From the NCBI GenBank assembly GCA_964561545.1, contig CAZLQF010000024.1:1-40430 (forward strand): a DNA stretch of 40,430 bases, given 5' to 3'. Made by a program: the position numbers and the translations under genes. The notes under the pieces were generated by a model. That model worked only from the letters and a program-made list of their open reading frames with translations, ran no database searches and was not told where the DNA came from. Source of the DNA: CAZLQF01 sp964561545 (GTDB taxonomy: Bacteria > Bacteroidota > Bacteroidia > CAILMK01 > CAYYUA01). Below, in pieces: positions 1 through 6,733 of the stretch; position 1 is the first letter of the stretch, and each line of letters opens with the position of its first letter.

Positions 1-211
1 TTTTGAGGCAGTTTTTAAAGTAACTTACGTAAAGCTTCTTTAAAATTTTAGGTAATGTTACACACATAAATATACGTTTTTTGTTCGTTTAAACTATTTT
101 TATTTTGAAGCTAAATATACTTAATTATCAATTACATTTCCAAAAAATCAATTACTAAAATTTTAATCAATCTATATTACCTCCCTGTGCTCGCGTTCTT
201 CATAGCCCAAG

Positions 212-234
212 CTCAAATATTTAAAATATTTGAG
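212..234. repeat. Perfect 11-bp-arm inverted repeat
   Basis: Arms CTCAAATATTT and AAATATTTGAG are exact reverse complements separated by one A. A second pair of complementary words lies outside them: GCGTTC at 193-198 and GAACGC at 234-239, the latter sharing one base with the right arm. A T-run follows at 255-261. It could be a transcript end for a gene left of the window, a regulator site or a remnant of an extragenic repeat. The AT-rich core makes a strong terminator less likely. Confidence 0.5.
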
Positions 235-371
235 AACGCCTTTGGGGAGTTCTGATTTTTTTGATATTTACTATTGGTATTGTTACAAATGATGCCAACA
301 TTTCCATAAATTATCATCGTGTTTTTGTAATTTGGCAGGGCAATTTTACATTAGCAATTAATACAAGATTA

Positions 372-379
372 TATCTTTG
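372..379 (+). promoter_or_regulatory. Candidate Bacteroidota -7 box for the GreA-like gene
   Basis: TATCTTTG matches the Bacteroidota sigma consensus TAnnTTTG exactly and lies 41 bp before the ATG at 421. A T-rich run at about 344-347 sits near the expected -33 position but is not a clean TTG. Motif match only. Confidence 0.45.
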
Positions 380-420
380 AAAAACGGTGGTTTTATTGCA
401 AACCTTAAAAATAGAATTTT

Positions 421-879
421 ATGGATCAGGAAACTTACAAGCAAGCGGTGATTGAAGCAGCCAAAAAGCAATTAAAGCAGGAAATAGACGATTTTAGGTC
501 ATCCATTAACCGGATGGAAGAGGGGGTTGAGGCCAGCCAGGAAATTGGATGGATGGACCAAATGGAGAGTACATCAGAGGCTACCCGCGAGTACATCGAT
601 AAGCTTGCGGAGCAATTGAATTTTGCCAACCAGGAATATGAAAAACTCAACCGGCTTCAGGCTGAAAGAACCCAAAAACAAGTAGGGGTGGGTTCGGTAG
701 TGATCACGAAAGAATTCAACTTCCTGGTAGGGGTAAGCCTCGAAGATTTTGAGGTAGAAGGTGACCGGTTCGTAGGCTTGTCGGATCAATCGCCCTTGTA
801 CCAAGAATTACAAGGCCATAAGGAAGGCGATGAAGTTCCTTTCCGCGATAAACGCTACCTCATTCAAAAAATTTATTGA
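421..879 (+). CDS. GreA/GreB C-terminal-domain-like protein
   Basis: A 152-residue cytosolic protein. Residues about 5-85 are charged, heptad-like helix resembling the coiled coil of Gre transcript-cleavage factors. Residues about 88-152 resemble the FKBP-like C-terminal domain of GreA/GreB: VGVGSVV, a glycine/aspartate-rich sheet segment, then EGDEVPF and a terminal IQKIY, which parallels the end of GreA. The length is close to GreA (about 158). The helix tip lacks the familiar GreA sequence around the catalytic acidic pair, so cleavage-factor activity is not assured; such proteins in Bacteroidota may instead bind the RNA polymerase secondary channel without stimulating cleavage (inference). 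It appears monocistronic, preceded by a TATCTTTG box at 372-379. The ATG at 421 is the only sensible start. Confidence 0.7.
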   Translation: MDQETYKQAVIEAAKKQLKQEIDDFRSSINRMEEGVEASQEIGWMDQMESTSEATREYIDKLAEQLNFANQEYEKLNRLQAERTQKQVGVGSVVITKEFNFLVGVSLEDFEVEGDRFVGLSDQSPLYQELQGHKEGDEVPFRDKRYLIQKIY

Positions 880-1202
880 GCAACCATAACGGTGTTCTTG
901 TTAGGAATGTTTGATGTATGTTGTTTCTTTAATGGTGAAAATTGTGTTAATGTTTGGATGGTGATCATGCTCATAAGCTTAACCACCTTATTGCTATTCC
1001 AATTACCGTTTGGGTCCATCTCTACAACTTTTCCTGATGGGGTGGTTACCAAGGGAAACATCGAAATGTTGAACTTTACAATGAATTACCAAGAACAAAA
1101 CCCAATAACGAACTGAACATAGGAGCAATAAATAACTTACCATCAGCTCCATACCCATTATCCAATCAACCAAATACAGTGTCACCCATAAATGTCCTAC
1201 CC
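880..1202. other. Intergenic region, no supported gene
   Basis: Short open frames exist on both strands (for example 892-1116 plus and 873-1061 minus), but they overlap one another, lack recognisable motifs and have no convincing start context. The minus-strand frame contains protein-like text such as PSGKVVEMDPNGN and could be a decayed fragment. I cannot identify it. Confidence 0.5.
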
Positions 1203-1955
1203 ATGACCCCAATTTCGGCCGTCATTATCACCTTCAACGAAGAGGCCAACATCCGAAGTTGTATTGCGGCGTTGCAGGATGTGGCTGATCAAATCCTTGT
1301 AATCGATTCTTTTTCCAGGGATCAAACCCTTGCTATATGTAATGAATTGGGGGCGGATGTAATCCAACACGCTTTTGAAGGTTACATTGAACAAAAAAAT
1401 TACGCAATTGCTCAGGCAAAGTTTGACCACATTTTATCCATTGATGCCGATGAAGTGATTGATGATGAATTAATGCAAAGCATCAAAGCCGTTAAAAATC
1501 ATTGGGCTCATGATGGGTACTACCTCAACCGTTTAACGAATTATTGTGGGCAGTGGATCCGGCATTGTGGTTGGCACCCGGAATGGAAGCTAAGGCTTTG
1601 GGATCGAAAAAAAGGCCACTGGGGTGGAGAAAATCCGCATGACATGGTAATTTTGGATCAAAACACTTCCACCCAAAGATTAACGGGTTTACTTCTCCAT
1701 TATTCCTATCCAAGCATTGGCGATCATATCAAAACCATGAACCAATTCTCGGAAATCAAAGCAACTGAATGCTACAAGCAAAACAAGCGCCCCAATTTGC
1801 TCATCCATGTCTTGTTGAATCCGCCCTTTACCTTCTTTAAAAAATTCATCCTGCAGCAAGGCTTCCTGGATGGCTATTACGGCTTTGTAGTGAGCACCTT
1901 GAGTGCTGTATACAACTTCTTAAAATATACGAAGGCAAGGGAGCGGTTTCAATGA
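1203..1955 (+). CDS. Family 2 glycosyltransferase, LPS-core (WaaE/KdtX-like) type
   Basis: The predicted product (250 residues from the ATG at 1203) starts with the GT-A nucleotide-binding strand ISAVIITFNEEANI, followed by VIDSFSRDQT and the metal-binding acidic motif SIDADEVID. The segment with YLNRLTNYCGQWIRHCGW and the tryptophan-rich WKLRLWDRKKGHWGG is typical of the WaaE/KdtX group that adds sugars to lipopolysaccharide inner core. A C-terminal amphipathic/hydrophobic stretch (FTFFKKFILQQGF and GYYGFVVSTLSAVY) suggests peripheral membrane attachment at the inner leaflet. A GTG at 1179 would add eight residues, but homologues usually begin right before the first beta strand, so ATG 1203 is preferred. 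It stands alone. gmhA in this window also serves LPS heptose synthesis but is not adjacent. Confidence 0.85.
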   Translation: MTPISAVIITFNEEANIRSCIAALQDVADQILVIDSFSRDQTLAICNELGADVIQHAFEGYIEQKNYAIAQAKFDHILSIDADEVIDDELMQSIKAVKNHWAHDGYYLNRLTNYCGQWIRHCGWHPEWKLRLWDRKKGHWGGENPHDMVILDQNTSTQRLTGLLLHYSYPSIGDHIKTMNQFSEIKATECYKQNKRPNLLIHVLLNPPFTFFKKFILQQGFLDGYYGFVVSTLSAVYNFLKYTKARERFQ

Positions 1956-2325
1956 ATTGGGAAATGGAGATCAGGTTTTAAGTTTAAGCCATTACTTAAT
2001 AAGGGTTGATCGTTTTTGATGGTGGTTTAAATTCAAGCGTTGGTTATGGTCTCTTTTAGGTCTGTTATTTGCCCGATCGATCCTTCTATAGAAGTGACTA
2101 AGAGAGATTATTATGACACATTTTAAGGCCTTTCGCTAACGATATTGATTATTTTCCATGACACAGTCCGCCAGCTCTAAGAGTGCGCTTCAGAGGTTTA
2201 CCAAAATCTGTCATAGAAATTTTGTGATTTGAAATTCGAGGTTTGGGTTTTGGAAATTGGGGTAACAGGTTATTAGTAAAAGTCCATGGTTAACCAGTCA
2301 ACTTTCAATGGCAACTTGTCAACTA
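1956..2325. other. Intergenic region between convergent genes
   Basis: This spacer separates the glycosyltransferase from the minus-strand sbcD end. I see no open frame with a recognisable product, no tRNA and no clear terminator hairpin followed by a T-run. sbcC, which often flanks sbcD, is not here. Confidence 0.5.
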
Positions 2326-3558
2326 TTATATATCCTCACCCTTTTCGTGGGCTAAGATTTCCTTGAACAATGCCAGCATGGTAGCATCCGGTTGATGGCC
2401 GTGTTTGTATTCAAAATAATCCTTGAAGAGCTCCATCCGGTCTTTTTGAAGATCTACTTTTGTTGAATGATCGTCATCTGCTGCATGAAAATGCTTAACT
2501 TCAGGGATTAACGCAATAATACCTGGATGTACATTGTACAATTTTTTACGGTCCTGGGCAGCAATAAAATCATCGGTAACAAGCGTAAGTTCTACCAAGG
2601 CCTCCTGATTGGCTTGCAACCATTCTACAGCATTTTCCAGGCCCTCTACCTTTTTGCTTCTCAAGGGCTTTCCCTGCGTTAACGCTACAGGTTTCACATT
2701 TACTTCCTGGCCAGGTTCTGCATCAATTAGGGTTACATATTTGGATTGCCCCGCTTCACTGAAGCTATAAGCAACCGGGCTGCCTGAATATACCACAGGG
2801 CAAGGCGCTTGAGCCACCGTATGGTTTTGGTGTAGGTGGCCTAAGGCGGCATAATGTACGGAGGAGGGAATGTTATCCGAATAAACTTCCGAAGCCCCGC
2901 CAATGTGATCAATGGGTTTTTCGCCTTCGGGTTCTTCGGGTTTCTCCTGGCCTTGTTGAACCACGAAAAGATGGGCCATTAAGAGGTTAACACCCTTTTG
3001 GTCACAATATTGATCGGCTAACCGCTGCCATTGCTCTTCCAAAACAGTCCTCAATTCAGCTTCCGGTTCCTGGACCCCCATAAAAGTTTTCAACCGGTAT
3101 TCATTGGCATAAGGCGTAAGCAATAACCTTAAAGGGGCGTCATGTTCCGGAAGCTTGAGTTCTACAAATCCTTCATCACTTTTTAAGACCTGCAAGCCGG
3201 ACTCCAATGCAAAAGGCTTGATACAAGCATTGGGGTAACCGGCCAATAAAATCCCGCATTCCCTTGCCAAAGGATCCGGAGCCTCAATCCGGTCGGGGCT
3301 GTCGTGATTCCCCGCAATGGCAATGACAGGCCTTGCACCATCCTTGGCAAGCCGCTTAAGACTCTGGTAAAACAGATCTACGGCCTCGGTTGGCGGGTTG
3401 TAAGTATCGAACAAATCACCTGCTACGATCACTGCATCTACTGCTTCCCGATCGGCTATTGCAATGATCTCATCCAATACCGCTTGCTGTTCTCCAAGCC
3501 TGGAAACGCTTTCAAGCTTCTTGCCTAAGTGCCAGTCTGCCGTGTGGAGTATCTTCAT
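2326..3558 (-). CDS. sbcD: Exonuclease SbcCD subunit D (nuclease)
   Basis: A 410-residue calcineurin-like metallophosphoesterase. Starting at the ATG at 3558 it opens with MKILHTADWHLGKKLES, which holds the first metal-binding Asp and His. The remaining signatures follow in order: VAGDLFDTYNPP, AGNHDSPDR, MAHLFVVQQG and ALGHLHQNH. In the SbcCD (Mre11/Rad50-like) complex this subunit supplies the Mn-dependent nuclease that opens hairpins and processes DNA ends. An open frame extends 27 codons upstream to 3639, but that part shows no family similarity, so the internal ATG is chosen. It follows the SAM hydroxide adenosyltransferase gene by 94 bp on the same strand. Oddly, no sbcC is adjacent on either side; SbcC must be encoded elsewhere if the complex is functional. 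Confidence 0.93.
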   Translation of the reverse strand: MKILHTADWHLGKKLESVSRLGEQQAVLDEIIAIADREAVDAVIVAGDLFDTYNPPTEAVDLFYQSLKRLAKDGARPVIAIAGNHDSPDRIEAPDPLARECGILLAGYPNACIKPFALESGLQVLKSDEGFVELKLPEHDAPLRLLLTPYANEYRLKTFMGVQEPEAELRTVLEEQWQRLADQYCDQKGVNLLMAHLFVVQQGQEKPEEPEGEKPIDHIGGASEVYSDNIPSSVHYAALGHLHQNHTVAQAPCPVVYSGSPVAYSFSEAGQSKYVTLIDAEPGQEVNVKPVALTQGKPLRSKKVEGLENAVEWLQANQEALVELTLVTDDFIAAQDRKKLYNVHPGIIALIPEVKHFHAADDDHSTKVDLQKDRMELFKDYFEYKHGHQPDATMLALFKEILAHEKGEDI

Positions 3559-3652
3559 AAAATATACCTCATTTAAATTACTCGGGTGAAGCTTTTGTAA
3601 CCCGGCAAGCCAGCCTGTTACATTATAAAATGGCCTCAACCTAAGTGGCTAA

Positions 3653-4423
3653 TTAATCCATTACCTCCAATTGAACCTTGGTATGGTATAGAGCCTCCAA
3701 ATGCTCCGAGGCATTGCCATTTCTTACAGAAATCTCAAGCAAATCACTGCTTCCCTTCAAGGCTACTACTTGCCCTTCCGCTACATCTGCATAGGCTTCA
3801 TGGATATAGTCTATGGCATACCCATTGATGCCAACCTGAGCTTGGTAAGAACCCAATAGGTACAAATTGCTAATAAGGTTGCCGAACCGGTCTATATAAA
3901 CTACATGCCCCTCATATTTGCCGCGTCCTTTTACGTATTGAATTGGCGATTCAGGAATGTCGATGTTTACTTCAGGGCCGAGTTTAGCAGGATTCAATCC
4001 ATTGGCCAGATGGCCGCCAACCGGTGCAAAAATGTCCCTCCCATGGAATGTTTGACTGATATGGTGTCTGAAATAAGCTTTGTGCTCAATGTTATAAACC
4101 TTCCTTACCGTTACTTCAGGTAATATAAAATTCAACAAGCCATTATTGGGCACAACAAAGATATGCCGGTCTGTTTCTACGCAATAAATGGGCCGACCAG
4201 ATCCCACGCCCGGGTCTACTACACCAATAAAGACGGTTCCGGGTTTAAAATATTGGTAGGCATTCCAAAGGATAAAACTTCCCGCTTGCACGTTTTGAGG
4301 GGTGATTTCATGGGTAATATCTATGATCCGGGAATCTGGCGCTAAATCCTCTATAATGGATTTCATAACACCTACGTACCATTCCTTGTTACCAAAGTCT
4401 GTTAATAAGGCTACGGTATTCAT
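3653..4423 (-). CDS. SAM hydroxide adenosyltransferase (SAM hydrolase, DUF62 family)
   Basis: 256 residues, the usual length. Motifs: TDFGNKEWYVG near the N terminus, VVDPGVGSGR (the Asp and the Arg seven residues later belong to the known Asp-Arg-His triad), PNNGLL, and FHGRDIFAPVGGHLANG, which provides the His. The C-terminal domain carries YIDRFGNLISN, also conserved. The family hydrolyses S-adenosylmethionine to adenosine and methionine using an activated water; it is related to the fluorinase and chlorinase enzymes. The physiological purpose is poorly understood. The start codon lies 34 bp downstream of tRNA-Thr on the same strand, so the two could share a transcript. sbcD follows. Confidence 0.9.
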   Translation of the reverse strand: MNTVALLTDFGNKEWYVGVMKSIIEDLAPDSRIIDITHEITPQNVQAGSFILWNAYQYFKPGTVFIGVVDPGVGSGRPIYCVETDRHIFVVPNNGLLNFILPEVTVRKVYNIEHKAYFRHHISQTFHGRDIFAPVGGHLANGLNPAKLGPEVNIDIPESPIQYVKGRGKYEGHVVYIDRFGNLISNLYLLGSYQAQVGINGYAIDYIHEAYADVAEGQVVALKGSSDLLEISVRNGNASEHLEALYHTKVQLEVMD

Positions 4424-4457
4424 GGCGGGTTTTTTTACGGGAAGTTATAAAAAAATG

Positions 4458-4529
4458 AGCCTCCCACGGGATTTGAACCCGCAACCAACTGATTACGAAT
4501 CAGCTACTCTACCGTTGAGCTAAGGAGGC
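4458..4529 (-). tRNA. tRNA-Thr (anticodon CGU)
   Basis: On the minus strand a complete cloverleaf folds: acceptor GCCTCCT with GGGAGGC (one G-U pair), D arm GCTC/GAGT, anticodon stem GCTGA/TCAGT with loop TTCGTAA, variable loop TGGTT, and T arm GCGGG-TTCAAAT-CCCGT. The anticodon CGT reads ACG (Thr). The discriminator base is U. CCA is not encoded. The SAM hydroxide adenosyltransferase gene starts 34 bp downstream on the same strand. Confidence 0.95.
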
Positions 4530-4689
4530 TAATGCGTTCAATAAGATTTCAAATATCTTAAATATGTCATCACCTGCACAAATAAAATGGGCGATATTTG
4601 CAACAATAATTTAAACTTAGCTTTAGTTAATACCATTACTATAACCCCATAAATTTAGTAATTTTACACTGTCTAAAAGGTAAGCGCTT

Positions 4690-5364
4690 ATGGAACAGGA
4701 ATCAAAGATCTGGCACCTGGAAAACTTCAATTTATTCAAAGATTCGCCTAAGACGATAATTCAGGAGTTGCGCGATAAAACGATCATGTGCGAAATGGTC
4801 AAAGATGAATTCATATACTTTGAAGAAGATCCATCAGATACGATTTACTTCCTGAAAAAAGGAAAAGTTAAAATCGGTAATTATTCCGATGAAGGCAAGG
4901 AAATCATCAAAGCCATTTTGCAACCCGGAGAAATATTTGGAGAGCTTTCATTACTTCATGAACAAACGCGCCAGGATTTTGCCATGGTAATGGAGCCCTC
5001 TAAGTTATGTAAGATGAAAAAGTCGGATTTTGAAGATTTGATGGAAAAGTACGGCCATTTAAGCTTAAAGATCAGTAAGATCATGGGGCTGCGTTTGCGC
5101 AAGATCGAAAGGCGCCTTGAATCACTCGTTTTCAAAGATGCCAGGAGCCGGATTGTTGAATTCATTAAAGATCAGGCCGAGTCCAATGGAGAAAAAGTCG
5201 GATTTGAAACCATGATCAAAAATAATCTGACCCACCAGGACATCGCTAACTTAACAGGTACTACCCGCCAAACCGTAACCGAGGTACTCAATGACCTTAG
5301 GCGAAAGAACCTTATCAATTTTGACCGAAAACAGATTTTGGTTCGTGACCTTGAGAAATTATAA
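4690..5364 (+). CDS. Crp/Fnr-family transcriptional regulator
   Basis: 224 residues. Residues about 12-125 form a cyclic-nucleotide-binding-type beta roll (DTIYFLKKGKVKIG and the phosphate-cassette-like GEIFGELSLLHEQTR). A dimerisation helix follows (about 123-152), then a Crp-type winged helix at about 170-220 with THQDIANLTGTTRQTVTEVL as helix-turn-helix. Only two cysteines (34 and 107) are present, so it lacks the four-cysteine iron-sulfur cluster of classical FNR; its ligand cannot be read from sequence. The gene stands alone behind a 160-bp AT-rich spacer. Because an FNR-spaced palindrome precedes the cbb3 oxidase cluster in this window (21749-21762), this protein is one candidate to bind it, but that is inference only. 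The ATG at 4690 gives a normal N terminus. Confidence 0.9.
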   Translation: MEQESKIWHLENFNLFKDSPKTIIQELRDKTIMCEMVKDEFIYFEEDPSDTIYFLKKGKVKIGNYSDEGKEIIKAILQPGEIFGELSLLHEQTRQDFAMVMEPSKLCKMKKSDFEDLMEKYGHLSLKISKIMGLRLRKIERRLESLVFKDARSRIVEFIKDQAESNGEKVGFETMIKNNLTHQDIANLTGTTRQTVTEVLNDLRRKNLINFDRKQILVRDLEKL

Positions 5365-5665
5365 GAAGTTTAATTAGACGGCCCTTAAACCCTGTCATTT
5401 CATAGAGCTCGCCCAATGAGAACTATAAGGTTTATACAGCACTAATTAAGCGCGTAACCAAGCAGCGTTATCCTTGCCTAATACCCCATAAAAATTTTCA
5501 TCCTGGATTTACTTCTTACTGGCAATTTTGAGGATCGATCAAATAAATTTTAAAAACAATTCATCTTTGAACATGTAATATTTTGAAGTATTCAATTCTC
5601 TTAAAATAGAGTAATTTTTACTTTTATTTTGACCTTAACGTGTAATCCAAATCAAAATTTTGTTT

Positions 5666-5694
5666 TTGAAATTCTTAACTTTATAAGATTTTTG
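5666..5694 (+). promoter_or_regulatory. Candidate promoter of the possible small RNA
   Basis: TTG at 5666-5668 and GATTTTTG at 5687-5694 resemble the Bacteroidota -33 TTG and -7 TAnnTTTG elements, with one mismatch and an 18-bp spacer (19-22 is typical). Transcription would begin near 5700. Weak on its own; it gains interest from the terminator 70 bp downstream. Confidence 0.3.
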
Positions 5695-5699
5695 TAATC

Positions 5700-5815
5700 A
5701 GGGTAGCAGTATGATAAAGCCCAATTTTTCATGCCTCTACTTCACCCTTATTAATTCCCTAAAACAGGGCCAAGTGGGGCCACACCCAATCCCCATGATT
5801 GGCCCTGATTTTTTT
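5700..5815 (+). ncRNA. Possible small RNA ending in a strong terminator
   Basis: A promoter-like pair at 5666-5694 and a long terminator at 5765-5815 would delimit a transcript of about 115 nt in a region with no convincing gene. The 5' part (about 5700-5764) contains no protein-like frame. I do not recognise it as 6S RNA, SRP RNA, tmRNA or a known riboswitch. An alternative is that the hairpin simply ends a long 3' UTR of the Crp/Fnr gene 400 bp upstream. Confidence 0.3.
5765..5815 (+). terminator. Strong Rho-independent terminator-like hairpin
   Basis: CAGGGCCAA (5765-5773) pairs perfectly with TTGGCCCTG (5799-5807). Inside it TGGGG (5775-5779) pairs with CCCCA (5791-5795), extending the helix. 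Seven T residues follow at 5809-5815. GC-rich stem in AT-rich surroundings plus the T-run is the classic terminator arrangement on the plus strand. In the opposite direction only four T residues follow the stem, so termination on the minus strand would be weaker. Confidence 0.75.
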
Positions 5816-6572
5816 ATTGCCATTGAATTTCTACCATTTTTTTCTCAAGCTTTGATGATCCCTAATTTGTTAGATTACCATGAAACCATTTGGTTTAAAT
5901 ATTATAATAATGACGAAGGAAGCCTGTTTGATGCCGTTACCTTCCATAAGCGTTTAGATCAGAATTGTTAGGATTGAGCTTTTTTAATGGACCGGGGCAA
6001 TCAAATGTTCAAATTTTCATCTAAAAATTGGAGCCAAGGTTATACAAGAGTCGATCATTGGTGTTTTGAGCATTCTCTTAAACCTCCGGATATTTTTAAT
6101 TCCATTGGTTTTAGTTCTTGGCGCGCTAAACTATCGGAACAGTGATTTCCGGCTATCAGCTATCCAAATATTAGCAAACCATTATTGCCTTCATTTACAA
6201 CCAATTAGCAAAAAACAGTAATTGAATTGGAAAACAACCATTATTTTTGAAATTTCAATGTCAAACAAGGCTTTTTATTGTTCCATAATATTGTTAGCCT
6301 ACATTTTGTACAAATTAAAATCAACTTTGTTCAATATATGATGGTTAAGTTTTTACAGCACTTAGGGTTTATGGTTAAAATAAGCCAAATAGCAAAGTTT
6401 ACTACCATTTTGTGGAACATGTTAGAAACCATTGAAGATTATACTTGTATAGATGAAAAAGGGGCCAAGGGGTAAGCCAGGATTAAAATATGGAATAATG
6501 AACCAACATGGCCTCAAATGATAAGGTTAGATAACAACTTAACTGAGCCAGCTCATTGATTATGGTATAATT

Positions 6573-6580
6573 TACCTTTG
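6573..6580 (+). promoter_or_regulatory. Candidate -7 box upstream of dsbD
   Basis: TACCTTTG is an exact TAnnTTTG match. A TTG at 6556-6558 is too close (14 bp) for the usual -33 spacing, so only the -7 element is supported. It would start a transcript near 6587, ahead of the short ORF at 6605 and dsbD at 6730. Confidence 0.35.
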
Positions 6581-6604
6581 ACTAAAAAAGTCATTAGACC
6601 GAAA

Positions 6605-6733
6605 ATGATAGAGGCCCAAGTTTTGGAAAACTATTTGCTTCCTTATATAGAAATGGAAATGTACAACGTAAAAAGGCCTGAACTCATGCTAAAAATGCCT
6701 TGTTTAGCCAATCCTGAAATCAATCAAATATGA
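6605..6733 (+). CDS. Short ORF overlapping the dsbD start (42 residues)
   Basis: ATG at 6605 opens a 42-residue frame (begins MIEAQVLENYLLPYIEMEMY, ends NPEINQI) whose TGA at 6731-6733 overlaps the dsbD ATG in the arrangement ATGA. No family is recognised; it has no signal sequence and no membrane segment. The 4-bp overlap is the usual geometry of translational coupling, and the exact promoter-box match just upstream supports transcription. It may be a leader peptide, the end of a decayed gene (the frame is open upstream to a stop at 6557 without another ATG) or chance. Confidence 0.3.
   Translation: MIEAQVLENYLLPYIEMEMYNVKRPELMLKMPCLANPEINQI

Larger units (their letters stand above)
1..420. 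other. AT-rich intergenic region before the GreA-like gene
   Basis: No convincing coding sequence is visible. The stretch is very AT-rich and holds one clear palindrome (212-234) and a candidate -7 promoter box just upstream of the first gene, both listed separately. The left part may be the tail of an intergenic region continuing outside the window. Confidence 0.6.
5365..6604. other. 1.2-kb gene-poor region
   Basis: Open frames here (5711-5971 and 6278-6475 plus strand) show no domain, signal or family resemblance and sit in AT-rich sequence. The first is crossed by a strong terminator hairpin, which argues against translation. Apart from the hairpin and its possible upstream promoter (listed separately), and a small palindrome TTGAAATTTCAA at 6247-6258, I see nothing I can identify. 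It could contain a decayed gene. Confidence 0.5.

Noticed and set aside
892..1116. Plus-strand 74-residue frame, and the opposite frame at 873-1061
   Set aside because: They overlap each other, have no recognisable motif, and neither has a convincing start or promoter. Not reported as genes.
5711..5971. 86-residue plus-strand frame
   Set aside because: A strong terminator hairpin with T-run lies inside it at 5765-5815, and the translated text has no family features.
6247..6258. TTGAAATTTCAA palindrome as an FNR site for dsbD
   Set aside because: The half-sites are separated by four bases, not the six needed between TTGA and TCAA, and it is 480 bp from dsbD.
6278..6475. 65-residue plus-strand frame
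   Set aside because: Low-complexity, AT-driven composition and no neighbour or motif support.
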